DNA from: Roseiarcus sp963820095
GTDB lineage: Bacteria; Pseudomonadota; Alphaproteobacteria; Rhizobiales; Beijerinckiaceae
DNA length: 64,000 nt
Direction of reading: 5' to 3'
Assembly (NCBI GenBank): GCA_963820095.1
Contig: CAWFZA010000008.1
Coordinates: 488,068-552,067, forward strand
A model generated the notes under the pieces. That model was not told the DNA's origin, searched no databases, and saw nothing but the letters and a program-made list of their open reading frames with translations. Below, one piece after another: positions 21,216-31,003 of the stretch. The stretch's first letter is position 1. Each line of letters opens with the position of its first letter. The translations under genes were made by a program, and so were the position numbers.

Positions 21216-23045
21216 CTATTTAGCGGACAGAGATTCCGCGGGGGATTTCGGCGGCTCCCCTATTCCGTGCTCGCGCTCGGGCTCGAACTTCTGGCCGGCC
21301 GGATCGACGACGAGGCGCAGCTTGCGCGGGTAGAAGCCGCTTTCCGGCTGGTCATGGCCGATATTGATCAAGCCCATATCCGCCAGTTCGTTCTTAAAGA
21401 GCGTGCGGATGCGCTCGCGCGATTTGGGGTCGAGGACGTCTAGCGCATCGTTCACGACGACCCAGCCTGGCCTTTGCAGGACAACTCGAGCAAAGGCGAG
21501 GCATTGCTTTTCGTCATCGGTCAAGTCCCGGTCCCACCTGTTCACGGTGTCGAGGTGCGGCTCGAGGTGATCGAGCCCGACGCCGGCAAGCGCCTTAACG
21601 ATGGTCAAATGGTCGAAGGCTTCGGTCGGGTGCGGATAGGCGATGGCCTCACGCAGGGTGCCCGGCGGAATGTAGGCGCGCACCGGCATGAACATGATCG
21701 AGCTGCGCGCCGGGTGGGTGATCTGGCCGCTCCCCCAGGGCCAAAGACCGCCGATGGCGCGGAACAGCAAGGCCTTCTCTTCGCCGTTTTCGCCGGCAAT
21801 CAGGACGCGCTCGTTGGCGTTGATATCGGCATGCGGTTCGCTGAGCATGACGCAGCCGGCCGGGGAAGCGACGTGCAGGTCGTCGATCTTTATCGACGGG
21901 TCCTTCGTCTCTGTAAAATGAATGCGACTCTTCGCCTGGCCGAGATCGTCCATCCCCAAGATCGCTTTCCGGAATCTCGCCACTCGCAAAAGCGTCGCAC
22001 GCCAGTCCGCGAGATTGGAGAAATTGTCGACGAACCATCGAAGCGCGGTTTGCACTTGATTGAAGGCGCCGACAATGACCATGAGCTCGCCGAAGCTTAT
22101 GTTACTGCGGAAATAGGCTGGGGCCGCGACCAGAATGGGCGCGATAATCGTAAACCAGCCATAACCGGCGGTGACCCAGGTCAACCTTGTGACGGCGTTG
22201 ACGATCCGCCTCGAAATGTCGAGCACACTGTCGAACGCCCCATTGAGGCGGTCTCGTTCATCGGCTTCGCCGCCGTACAGGGTAATACCGTCGATGTGCT
22301 CGTTTATCCGTACGAGCGCGAAACGAAACTCGGCCTCTCTCGCATAGTGGTCGGCGTTCAGATTGATCAGCGGGCGGCCTACCCACCAACTGACGTATGA
22401 CGCTGCGCCGGCGTAGACCAGCGCGCACCAAACGAGATAGCCCGGCGGCTCGAAGTCGTGGCCGGCGATCGGGAGAAACTGGCCCTTCGAGAGCCCCCAA
22501 AGGACGCCGACGAACGTGAGCAGGAGAAGGCTCGACTGCAGAAGGCCGATCCCCAAGTCGGTCGAGAGATCGGTCAGATGCAGGGCGTCGGCCTGGAGCC
22601 GCTGGTCTGGATTTGCGCCGAGCGGGCCCGAATTCGACAGGCGGAAGGCGCGCTTTGGCTTGAGCCATTGGTCCAGGAGATCATTCACCAGGCCTTGGCG
22701 CAGGACAACCTTTGAGCTCTGGTTCAGCCACATCTGCAACACGTTGAGAACCAGCAATATGCCTGCGATCTCGCCGAAGACCCAAAGCTGGGCGAGGAAA
22801 CCGGGCATGTCCTTGTTGGTCAGCGCATTGTAGAATGGGCGGTTCCAGGAGTTGAGCCTGATCTGCATGTAGGCGGTGGCGCCGACAACCGCGACGAGCG
22901 CAACCGCCAACATCACAAGCTTGTTGCGCTGACGCGAAACCCAGAAGGCCGAAGCCATCCAGATGACGTCGGAGAACAGACTGGCCAGTGACGCGCTCTC
23001 CGCGCCGTCGACATCCTTATGTGGTTTTTTTGACTCTTCCGCCAT
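21216..23045 (-). CDS. SbmA/BacA-YddA-type ABC protein with degenerate ATPase
   Basis: About 609 residues: a membrane domain (ABC_membrane_2 type) fused to a nucleotide-binding domain. Membrane segments include LVMLAVALVAVVGATAYMQI, IAGILLVLNVLQMW and LGIGLLQSSLLLLTFVGVLW, with the family phrase LNSWNRPFYNAL. The ATPase part keeps its shape but has lost key residues. Walker A reads GENGEEKALL, lacking the normal GKS/T; the signature reads LTDDEKQCLAFAR instead of LSGGE; Walker B reads VVVNDALDVLD without the catalytic glutamate. It may work as an ion-driven importer like SbmA or have a structural role. ATG 23045 is preferred over a more upstream start. First gene of the ABC-GH144-GH15 unit. 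Confidence 0.82.
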   Translation of the reverse strand: MAEESKKPHKDVDGAESASLASLFSDVIWMASAFWVSRQRNKLVMLAVALVAVVGATAYMQIRLNSWNRPFYNALTNKDMPGFLAQLWVFGEIAGILLVLNVLQMWLNQSSKVVLRQGLVNDLLDQWLKPKRAFRLSNSGPLGANPDQRLQADALHLTDLSTDLGIGLLQSSLLLLTFVGVLWGLSKGQFLPIAGHDFEPPGYLVWCALVYAGAASYVSWWVGRPLINLNADHYAREAEFRFALVRINEHIDGITLYGGEADERDRLNGAFDSVLDISRRIVNAVTRLTWVTAGYGWFTIIAPILVAAPAYFRSNISFGELMVIVGAFNQVQTALRWFVDNFSNLADWRATLLRVARFRKAILGMDDLGQAKSRIHFTETKDPSIKIDDLHVASPAGCVMLSEPHADINANERVLIAGENGEEKALLFRAIGGLWPWGSGQITHPARSSIMFMPVRAYIPPGTLREAIAYPHPTEAFDHLTIVKALAGVGLDHLEPHLDTVNRWDRDLTDDEKQCLAFARVVLQRPGWVVVNDALDVLDPKSRERIRTLFKNELADMGLINIGHDQPESGFYPRKLRLVVDPAGQKFEPEREHGIGEPPKSPAESLSAK

Positions 23046-23220
23046 CGAACTCGATCCGCTTCCCCTGATGTCCATTCTCGCACGATCCGGCCACGTCGTC
23101 TTGGCGGATATTCGGGGCTCGGAGGTTGACTGTTGCATCAGCGGAGGCGGTTTGCGAAGCCTGACCTAAATCGAGCGCGCGGATTGGACCGGGGGACGCC
23201 GCGCAAGATGAGGCAACAGC

Positions 23221-25356
23221 ATGGGACTTATCGACGCATTGCTCCAAAAGATGACGCTCGAGGAAAAGATCGGGCAGCTCAACATGGTTCCTGCGTCTCG
23301 CGTCGTGACTGGCCCCGGGGAGCTTCACGATCTGCATGAAGGAATTCGAGCCGGCCGGATCGGAAACCTGCTGAACCTCTTTGGGGCGGACGAAACGCGC
23401 GCCGTCCAGCGTCTCGCGGTGGAAGAGTCCCGCCTCGGCGTTCCCCTGCTCATGGGCCTCGACGTCATCCATGGCCACCACACGATCTTTCCTGTCTCTT
23501 TGGCGGAAGCCTGCCTGTTCGACCCTGACCTTTGGGAGAAGACGGCGCGCGCCGCCGCCGAGGAGGCGGCGGAGGATGGCGTCGCCTTAACCTTCGCGCC
23601 GATGCTCGACGTGGCGCGCGACCCGCGCTGGGGGCGAATTGTCGAGAGCCCTGGCGAGGACACCTGGGTTGCCTGCCAGATGGCGGCGGCCAAGACCCGA
23701 GGATTCCAGGGACGAGACCTTGCAGCCCAAGATAGCGTTGCCGCCACTGCCAAGCATCTTTGCGCCTATGGCGCCGTGGCCGCCGGCCGCGAATACGCCC
23801 TTGCCGATGTCTCGGAGAGAACGCTGCATGAGATCTATCTGCCGCCGTTCGTGGCGGCGGTTGATGTTGGAGTCGCGGCGGTCATGCCGGCGTTCATCGA
23901 TGTCGCTGGCCAGCCAATGACCGCCAACTCCAAGCTCCTGCAAGGCTGGCTGAGAGGAGTCGCTGGCTTCGAGGGCGTCTTGATCAGCGACTACAACGCC
24001 GTCGCGGAGCTGCTCAATCATGGCGTGGCTGCGGACCTCGTCGAGGCCGCGGCGCTCGCCCTCAATGCCGGCGTCGATATCGATATGACAAGCGGCGCGT
24101 ACGTGCAGTCTTTGCCCAATGCGCTGCAGCGCGGCCTCGTAACTATCGGCGCGATCGACGCTAGCGTGCTGCGGGTGCTCAAGCTGAAGGAGCGTCTTGG
24201 CCTCTTCGACGATCCCTATCGGCGCGGATCGGTCGGGCCTCAAGCGGCGCGAGCGGCGGAGCGGCGCAAGCTGGCGCGCGAGGCCGCGCGGCGAGCCATC
24301 GTGCTCTTGTCCCATCGCACCCAGGTCTTGCCGCTATCTCCGAAAATTGCGCGGATCGCCGTGATTGGCCCTTTGGCCGCAGCGCCAGACGAGATGCTGG
24401 GATCATGGGCGTCAGCAGGCCAGCCCGAGGATGCCGTGTCCATTCTGGAAGGGCTCAAGGCGGCGCTGCCGCAATGCCAAATCGATCATGCGAACGGCGT
24501 CGACATTGACGGACAAAAGACGGACGGGATAGCGGCCGCGCTCGGTCTGTGCGCCAAGGCCGGAACCGTCGTGCTCTGCCTTGGCGAGAGCGCGGCGATG
24601 AGCGGCGAGGCCGCGAGCCGTACCGATCTCGGCCTGCCTGGGCGCCAGCGCGCGCTTGCAGAAGCGATCCTTGGGCTTGGCAAACCGGTCATCGTGACGC
24701 TTTCCTCGGGGCGGCCGCTCACCGTGCCGTGGCTGTTCGAACGAGCGGACGCAGTGTTGGCGACGTGGTTCCTCGGGCACGAGGCGGGACACGCGGTGGC
24801 GGACGTCCTGACCGGGAAGTTCAATCCGACCGGGCGATTGCCGGTGAGTTGGCCGCGCAATGTGGGGCAGATTCCGATCTTCTACAACGAGCGTCCTTCC
24901 GGCCGCCCTTATGCGCCTGGGGTGCATTATTCGAGCACCTATCTCGACGCGCCGCCCACGCCGCAATTCGCTTTCGGACACGGCCTTTCCTATAGCCGCT
25001 TTACGCTGCACGGTCTTCGCTGCACGCCGGGCAGGGTCAAGGCGAGCGACACGGTCGAAGTGTCTCTAAGCGTGCACAACGAGAGTTCGGTGGAAGGTGA
25101 GGCGACGCTGTTTCTATTTGTGCGCGATCCGGTCGCGAGCGTCGCGCGGCCGCTGCTCGAGCTGAAGGGGGTGCAGAAGGCGGTTCTCGCAGCCGGCGAG
25201 CAAAGGGATGTGATGTGGCGGCTCCCGGTCGAGGATCTGTCGTTCCTTGGCCAAGGCCTCGACCGCGTTCTCGAGCCGGGGCGGTTCGAGATCCATGTCG
25301 GCCAAAGCGCCGATCCGAGCGATCTTGTGAGTTGCGTTGTCGAACTGGCGAACTGA
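23221..25356 (+). CDS. Beta-glucosidase, glycoside hydrolase family 3
   Basis: A 711-residue GH3 enzyme like BglX. The TIM-barrel domain begins MTLEEKIGQLNMV and includes GLDVIHGHHTIFPVSLAEA, FAPMLDVARDPRWGRIVESPGED and the KHLCAYG loop; the nucleophile aspartate is in GVLISDYNAVAEL. The second domain has VVLCLGESAAMSGEAASRTDLGLP, then VTLSSGRPLTVPW and TGKFNPTGRLPVSWP, and a fibronectin-like tail closes the chain. No signal peptide, so cytoplasmic, unlike periplasmic BglX. It is divergent from the ABC gene and likely finishes off beta-linked gluco-oligosaccharides released by the cluster. No frame breaks. Confidence 0.92.
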   Translation: MGLIDALLQKMTLEEKIGQLNMVPASRVVTGPGELHDLHEGIRAGRIGNLLNLFGADETRAVQRLAVEESRLGVPLLMGLDVIHGHHTIFPVSLAEACLFDPDLWEKTARAAAEEAAEDGVALTFAPMLDVARDPRWGRIVESPGEDTWVACQMAAAKTRGFQGRDLAAQDSVAATAKHLCAYGAVAAGREYALADVSERTLHEIYLPPFVAAVDVGVAAVMPAFIDVAGQPMTANSKLLQGWLRGVAGFEGVLISDYNAVAELLNHGVAADLVEAAALALNAGVDIDMTSGAYVQSLPNALQRGLVTIGAIDASVLRVLKLKERLGLFDDPYRRGSVGPQAARAAERRKLAREAARRAIVLLSHRTQVLPLSPKIARIAVIGPLAAAPDEMLGSWASAGQPEDAVSILEGLKAALPQCQIDHANGVDIDGQKTDGIAAALGLCAKAGTVVLCLGESAAMSGEAASRTDLGLPGRQRALAEAILGLGKPVIVTLSSGRPLTVPWLFERADAVLATWFLGHEAGHAVADVLTGKFNPTGRLPVSWPRNVGQIPIFYNERPSGRPYAPGVHYSSTYLDAPPTPQFAFGHGLSYSRFTLHGLRCTPGRVKASDTVEVSLSVHNESSVEGEATLFLFVRDPVASVARPLLELKGVQKAVLAAGEQRDVMWRLPVEDLSFLGQGLDRVLEPGRFEIHVGQSADPSDLVSCVVELAN

Positions 25357-25409
25357 GCGCGAACTCGGCGCGGCTGCGGAGAGGGCCTGTTTGGACCCTG
25401 CGCCGGCCC

Positions 25410-25475
25410 CTAACGGCAATTTTACCGGCGCCCCCTCATGTTTTCAGCGGGTTGCGACCCGGTTTAGTTCCGCCC
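25410..25475 (+). repeat. 66-base dispersed repeat, copy B
   Basis: It begins ctaacggcaattttaccgg and ends cggtttagttccgccc. Alignment by eye with copy A (12087-12152, minus strand) shows most positions identical over the full 66 bases. It follows the GH3 gene. Confidence 0.7.
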
Positions 25476-25513
25476 CCAAAATTTGCCCCCTTGGCCCTGG
25501 CCTGACCGGACGC

Positions 25514-25538
25514 ATATCAACATATCTGATATGTGATA
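25514..25538. promoter_or_regulatory. Near-perfect palindrome, candidate operator
   Basis: The core acatatc-t-gatatgt (25520-25534) is a perfect inverted repeat. It extends outward as tatca(a)catatc facing gatatgtgata, with one extra base on the left. It lies about 210 bases upstream of hpnA and is AT-rich. A dimeric regulator site is likely; the regulator is unknown. Confidence 0.45.
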
Positions 25539-25700
25539 ACACCGATTTCTCGACTTGGTTTTTCGCAGACGCCGGAAACCATCGCCAGAAGCGGGATGCG
25601 ACGTCGGACAAAACTTGGACTGATAGTGCGCGGGAGGGATTGGAATTTCGGCTGAAAGCTCTCGGGATTCCCCTCAAATAGACAGCCCTCGAGCGGAAAT

Positions 25701-25729
25701 ATTGGGGCGCTTCGATAACGCGCCCCAAT
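25701..25729. promoter_or_regulatory. Hairpin just upstream of hpnA
   Basis: attggggcg and cgccccaat form a perfect 9-base stem around an 11-base loop. It ends 17 bases before the hpnA start, so it could be an operator, the end of an upstream transcript, or a leader hairpin affecting hpnA translation. No T run follows. Confidence 0.5.
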
Positions 25730-25745
25730 TTGGTAAGCTTTACGC

Positions 25746-26835
25746 ATGGATCGCGAAGGCGGACAAAACGTTGCTTTGCCGGACATCGAACCGGTCAGTG
25801 AGGCAGGGGCGATTGCCGGAACGGCCAAGGGCGCGCTCGATTCGCGTCCGTCGACCGTCTTGGTTACCGGCGCGAGCGGCTTTCTCGGCTCCGCAATCGC
25901 CGCGGCGCTCAGAGCCCGCGGCGATGACGTTCGTGTGCTGGTGCGGCGATCGAGCCCGCGCGCCAATCTGCATCCCGCCGACACCGTGTCGCGAGGGCGA
26001 CCTCCGCGATCGCGCCTCGCTGGCGGCGGCGCTGAAAGGCGCGCGCTTTCTCTTTCACGCGGCGGCGGATTACCGGCTCTGGGCGCGAGATCCGGACGAG
26101 ATCAGCCGCAACAACGTCGAGGGAACGCGGCTCATCATGGAGGAGGCGCTGAGCGCCGGCGTCGAGCGCATCGTCTACACCAGCAGCGTGGCGACCCTGA
26201 AGCTTGCCGGCGGGGCCGCCTCGACGGAGGACCAGCCGCTCGCCGAAGGCGAGGGAATCGGCGCCTACAAGCGCAGCAAGGTCTTGGCCGAGCGTCTGGT
26301 CGAGGCCATGATCCGGCGCGACGGGCTGCCGGCGGTCATCGTCAACCCCTCGACCCCGATCGGCCCGCGCGACGTGCGGCCGACGCCGACCGGCCGCATC
26401 ATCGTCGAGGCCGCGTCCGGGCGGATGCCGGGTTTCGTGGACACGGGCCTCAACCTCGCGCATGTCGACGATGTCGCGGCCGGTCATGTCGCCGCGCTCG
26501 AACGCGGCAAGATCGGCGAGCGCTATATTCTTGGCGGCGATAATGTCCTTCTCGCCGACATGCTGGCCGACATCGCTCGCCTCGTCGGACGGCGACCTCC
26601 AAAACTCAAGCTGCCGAGAACCATGCTCTATCCGATCGCTTACGGGGCGGAGCTGCTCGCAAGCGTCCGCGGGGTCGAGCCCTTTGTCACTGTCGACGGG
26701 TTGCGTATGGCGCGCCACCATATGTTCTTCGACGATTCCAAGGCGCGGCGCGAGCTTGGCTATTCCTCAAGACCCTATGGCGAAGGCCTCGCCGATGCGA
26801 TCGCCTGGTTTCGCGACCACGGCTATCTCAAATGA
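25746..26835 (+). CDS. hpnA: Hopanoid-associated sugar epimerase HpnA
   Basis: An extended short-chain dehydrogenase of about 362 residues. The N-terminal segment leads into the Rossmann loop VLVTGASGFLGSAIAAALRARG; the active-site region has IVYTSSVATLK with YKRSK (Tyr-x-x-x-Lys), and later NPSTPIGPRDVRPTPTGRI. The frame breaks at about 25989; removing one t restores DTVREGDLRDRASL. It heads hpnABCDE-shc, where every following gene starts inside the stop of the one before. Its exact substrate in hopanoid making is unsettled; the family is named for its constant place in these operons. Confidence 0.9.
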
Positions 26836-28023
26836 TGGTGAGCGCCGTCTCCCTCATTCCGCTCGCCATCTGGGCCTATCTCCTGTTCGGCAGGGGATGG
26901 TTCTGGCTTTGCCGCGAGCGCGATGATTCCGCTGCGGCGGCGAGCCGCGCTGGGCGAACGCGTGAGCAGGACGCTTGGCCTAGCATTGTCGCGATCATTC
27001 CGGCTCGCGACGAGGCCGAGACCATCGCGCGCAGCGTCGGCTCTCTCCTTCGTCAGGATTATTCCGGCCGGTTCTCCGTGGTCGTGGTCGACGACCAGAG
27101 CACGGACGGCACGGCGGCCGTCGCCTTGGCTGCGGCGCGCGAAGCTCGAGGCGCCGACCGGCTCCAAATCGTCACCGGAACCGGCCCGCCGCAGGGTTGG
27201 ACCGGCAAGCTCTCGGCGATGCGCCAGGGCCTGGCCGCGGTCGAGGCCGGCGCCGGCCAAGCCGGAATTCGTCCTGTTCACCGACGCCGACATCGCGTAT
27301 GCGCCGCACGTGCTCACTCGCCTAGCCGGTATTGCGCGCGCGAACGACAGCGTGCTCACCTCGTTGATGGTCAAGCTGCGCTGCGATAGCGCCGCGGAGG
27401 GCTGGCTCGCGCCGGCTTTCGTGTTCTTCTTTCAGATGCTCTATCCCTTCGCCTGGGTGAACGATCCGCGGCGCGCCACGGCGGCAGCGGCGGGCGGCTG
27501 CATGCTCGTGCGGCGCGAAGCTCTTCATGCGGCAGGCGGTCTCGAGGCGGTGCGGAACGCCCTGATTGACGATTGCGCTTTGGGCGCGCTCATGAAGGGG
27601 CAGGGGCCGATCTGGCTTGGTTTGACCGAGAGCGTCGATAGTTTGCGCGGCTATCCGACCTTCGCCGATTTCGGCCGTATGGTTTCGCGCTCAGCCTTCG
27701 CCGAATTGCGCTATTCGCCCTTGCGTCTCGCCGGCGCGATCGGAGGGATGGCGCTTGTCTATGCGGCGCCGCCGCTCTTCGCCATCCTTGCCCGCGGTCC
27801 GGCGCAAGCGGCCGGCGCGCTCGCGTGGGCGATGATGGCGCTCGCGTTCATGCCCACGCTCCGCCTCTATGGGCGCCCTATTGTCGGCGCCCTCGCTCTT
27901 CCCGCCATCGCCGTCGCCTATGTCGGCTTCACCTGCAACTCCGCGCTACAATATTGGCGGGGACGCGGCGGCTATTGGAAAGGACGGATTCAGGCGCCGA
28001 TGCGAGAGACGGGGCGCGCATGA
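26832..28023 (+). CDS. hpnB: Hopene-associated glycosyltransferase HpnB
   Basis: A membrane-bound family 2 glycosyltransferase of about 395 residues. A leading membrane segment (SLIPLAIWAYLLFG) is followed by the GT-A core: SIVAIIPARDEAETI, VVVVDDQSTDGTA and the metal-binding FTDADIAYAPHV. The C-terminal third has several membrane helices (GGMALVYAAPPLFAIL and later). The frame breaks near 27255 in ggcgccggcc; the next frame gives APAKPEFVLFTDADI. Start and stop both overlap neighbours by 4 bases. It is likely involved in decorating hopanoids or an associated lipid. Confidence 0.88.
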
Positions 28024-28895
28024 CGACGGTGAGCGAGGCCCTTTCCGGGAAGGGCCACCGTGACGAGAATTTTCCGGTCGCCTCGTGGCTGCTCAGCGAG
28101 GAGCGGCGAGGTCCGATCCTCGCCTTCTATCGCTTCGTGCGCGCCGCGGACGATGTCGCCGATCACCCGTCCTTGTCGCCCGAGACGAAGCTCAAGCTTC
28201 TCGACGATCTCGACGATGCGCTCACTGGGCGCAGGCCCTCCGATCCTCACGCCGAGCCTTTGCGCCTTGCGCTTCGCGAGACGGGCTTGAGCCCAAAGCA
28301 CGCGCTGGACCTGCTGAAGGCCTTCCGGCTCGACGCGCGCAAGAACCGCTACGCGGATTGGTCGGAGCTGATGGACTACTGCGCCCTCTCGGCTGCGCCG
28401 GTAGGCCGCTTCGTTCTCGACGTACATGGAGAGGATCCCTCCATGTGGCCGGCCTCCGACGCCATGTGCTCGGCGCTGCAGGTCATCAATCACCTGCAGG
28501 ATTGCGCTAAGGATTATCGGCGCTTGAATCGAGTCTATCTGCCGCTCGATACGCTTGCCGCGCATGGGGCCACGGTGGAGATGCTGGACGCGCCAAAGGC
28601 GTCGCCAGCTTTGCGAGGCGCGCTCGCCGAGCTTGCCCGGCGCACGGACGAACTCGTGAGCCGCGGCGCAGCGCTCATCCCGCAGATCAGGGACGTGCGC
28701 CTCGGAGCGGAGATCGCCGCGATCCACGCGCTCGCGCGGCGCCTTGCGCACGATCTCGAAAGCCGCGATCCGTTGAGTGAGCGCGTCCATCTCGGCAAGG
28801 CCGGCTTCGTGTGGGTCGGCGGGCTCGGCGCCGCGCGGTTTCTTGGTTCGGCGATGATGCGCTTCGGGCGCGCGCGGGCGAAGGCGATCGCATGA
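28020..28895 (+). CDS. hpnC: Hydroxysqualene synthase HpnC (squalene synthase-like)
   Basis: A trans-isoprenyl synthase homologue of 291 residues. With HpnD and HpnE it forms squalene from farnesyl diphosphate in the three-step bacterial route; HpnC converts presqualene diphosphate to hydroxysqualene. Visible features are NFPVASWLLSEERRGPILAFYRFVRAADDVAD, with the first aspartate-rich motif, and ALQVINHLQDCAKDYRRLNRVYLP, with the second. Translation is coupled to hpnB and hpnD by ATGA overlaps. No frame breaks. Confidence 0.93.
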   Translation: MTTVSEALSGKGHRDENFPVASWLLSEERRGPILAFYRFVRAADDVADHPSLSPETKLKLLDDLDDALTGRRPSDPHAEPLRLALRETGLSPKHALDLLKAFRLDARKNRYADWSELMDYCALSAAPVGRFVLDVHGEDPSMWPASDAMCSALQVINHLQDCAKDYRRLNRVYLPLDTLAAHGATVEMLDAPKASPALRGALAELARRTDELVSRGAALIPQIRDVRLGAEIAAIHALARRLAHDLESRDPLSERVHLGKAGFVWVGGLGAARFLGSAMMRFGRARAKAIA

Positions 28896-29716
28896 GCTCG
28901 CAAGCAGCGCCGGTCGCGCACAGTTCCTCCTTCTATACCGCCATGCGCGTCTTGCCGGAGCCTCGGCGCGAGGCGATGTTGGCGCTCTACAGCTTCTGCC
29001 GCGCCGTCGATGATATCGCGGATGACCGCGGGCCGGCGAGCGCGGCTGAACGCCTGGCCGAGTTGGAGCGTTGGCGCGCCGACGTTGCGGCGATGTTCAT
29101 GGGCCGGGCGCCGACCCGTCTCGCCGCGCTCGACGAGCCGACGCGCAGCTATCATCTCAGCCGAGACGATTTCGACGCCGTTATCGACGGCATGGCGATG
29201 GACGCCGAACGGGACATCCGCGCTCCGGACTGGGCGACGCTGGACCTTTACTGCGATCGGGTGGCCTCCGCCGTGGGGCGGCTTTCGGTGCGCATCTTCG
29301 GTCTGCCTGACGACCCCGGCATGGCTCTCGCTCACCACCTTGGCCGCGCGCTCCAGCTCACCAACATCCTGCGCGACATCGACGAGGACGCAAGCGCCGG
29401 GCGCCTCTACCTTCCGCGTGAGGCGCTTGAGGCCGCGGGGGTGACGACCGACGAACCGCTGGCGGCGGCGGCCGACCCGAAGCTCGCCCAGGCCTGCGTC
29501 GAGGTGGCTGCGCGCGCTCGCGGGCATTTCCGCGAGGCGCGCTCCATCATGGCGGCGGCGCCGCGAGCGGCGGTGAAGGCGCCACGGTTGATGGCCGTCG
29601 CCTACGGCTCGATCCTTGACAGGATGGTGAACGAAGGCTTTGCCCCGCCGCGGCGGCGCGCGAGGGCGAGCCGTCTGCGCCTGCTCGGCGCGCTTCTGCG
29701 ATACGGCATCCTGTGA
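28892..29716 (+). CDS. hpnD: Presqualene diphosphate synthase HpnD
   Basis: A 274-residue head-to-head prenyl synthase that joins two farnesyl diphosphates into presqualene diphosphate. The first metal-binding motif is in LYSFCRAVDDIADD and the second in GRALQLTNILRDIDEDASAGRLYLP; the mid motif DLYCDRVASAVGRLSVRIFG is also typical. The adjacent paralogue HpnC has the alternative motif spacing. It overlaps hpnC (ATGA) and hpnE (GTGA). Intact. Confidence 0.94.
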   Translation: MSSQAAPVAHSSSFYTAMRVLPEPRREAMLALYSFCRAVDDIADDRGPASAAERLAELERWRADVAAMFMGRAPTRLAALDEPTRSYHLSRDDFDAVIDGMAMDAERDIRAPDWATLDLYCDRVASAVGRLSVRIFGLPDDPGMALAHHLGRALQLTNILRDIDEDASAGRLYLPREALEAAGVTTDEPLAAAADPKLAQACVEVAARARGHFREARSIMAAAPRAAVKAPRLMAVAYGSILDRMVNEGFAPPRRRARASRLRLLGALLRYGIL

Positions 29717-31003
29717 AGGCCGGCGTGGTCCATGTCATCGGGGCGGGCATTGCCGGCTTGAGCGCGGCCGTGCGCCTTATCGACGACGGGCGCCAGGTCA
29801 TCGTGCATGAGGCCGCCTCCTTTGCTGGCGGCCGTTGCCGATCCTATCTTGACCCAACGCTTGGCGTCGTCATCGACAATGGCAACCATCTGCTGCTGTC
29901 GGGCAATCACCAGGCGCTGGACTATCTCGATCGGATCGGGGCCCGTGCGACGCTGCATGATTCCGGCGCTGCGGTCTTCGACTTCGCGGACCTCAAGGGC
30001 GGCGAGCGCTGGCGGCTCGATCTCAGCGAAGGCCGTATCCCATGGTGGCTGTTCGATCGAAAGAAGCGCGTGCCCGGCACGGCGTTTGGCGAGTACCTCG
30101 CCCCGCTCGGCTTGTTTGTGAAGGGGCGGAACGCGACTGTCGGAGAGGCGATGCGTTGTCAGGGAGCGCTCTACGAGCGGCTCTGGCGCCCGCTCCTGAC
30201 CTCGGCGCTCAACACCGATCCCCGGGAAAGCTCCGCTGCTCTGACCGCGGCCTTGCTGCGCGAGAACTCTCGCCGCCGGGGGAAAGGCCTGCCACCCGCT
30301 GTTTGCGGCCAATGGGCTTGCCGCTAGTTTCATCGATCCGGCGCTTGCTTTTCTCGCCGCGCGCGGCTCGCCGGTTCAGTTCGGCGACCGCCTCCGGGCG
30401 ATCCGTTTCGACGAGAAACGCGCCGTCGTGCTCGACTTTGACCGGACGCAGCAGGAACTCAGCGCGGACAATTCTGTGATCCTCAGCGTGCCGCCATGGA
30501 TCGCGAAGGATCTCCTTCCGGGCCTGGCGACCCCGGATCAATTCCGCGGCATTCTCAATGTCCATTTCCACGTCAACCCGCCTCGCGGCCAACCGGCGAT
30601 CCTCGGCGTCGTGAACGCTGAGATCGAATGGCTGTTCGCCTTCCCGGACCGGCTCTCGGTGACCATCAGCAACGCCGACCGGCTCATCGACCGTCCGCGC
30701 GATGAACTCGCGGCCGAAGTCTGGCGGGAGGCGGCGGCGTTGACCGGACTTGCCCATGACCTGCCGCCCTGGCAGATCGTCAAGGAAAAGCGCGCGACCT
30801 TCGCGGCCACCCCCGCGCAAGACGCCAAACGGCCCCATTCGCGCACGCGATGGGCGAATGTCCTGCTCGCCGGCGACTGGATCCAGACCGGCCTGCCAGC
30901 CACCATCGAAGGCGCGGTGCGTTCCGGCTATAAGGCCGCCTCGATCCTTGTCGGCTCGGGCGCGAATGCGCCAAGTCGCCGCGCCATGAGTTTTTCGCCA
31001 TGA
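29713..31003 (+). CDS. hpnE: Hydroxysqualene dehydroxylase HpnE
   Basis: A flavin amine oxidase-like enzyme of about 429 residues that reduces hydroxysqualene to squalene. It starts at GTG 29713 inside the hpnD stop. The FAD loop is VHVIGAGIAGLSAAVRL, followed by FAGGRCRSY and DNGNHLLLSGNH; the C-terminus has NVLLAGDWIQTGLPATIEGAVRSGYKAA. The frame breaks at about 30264. Removing one a from gagaactctc restores RETLAAGGKACHPLFAANGL, the family sequence. The end overlaps shc by 4 bases. Confidence 0.92.

Larger units (their letters stand above)
25357..25745. other. Regulatory gap before the hopanoid operon
   Basis: This 389-base stretch holds no recognisable gene. It carries the second 66-base repeat, a near-palindrome around 25527 and a hairpin ending 17 bases before hpnA, each listed separately. 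The section from about 25500 to 25680 is AT-richer than its surroundings, as expected of a promoter region. Confidence 0.6.
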
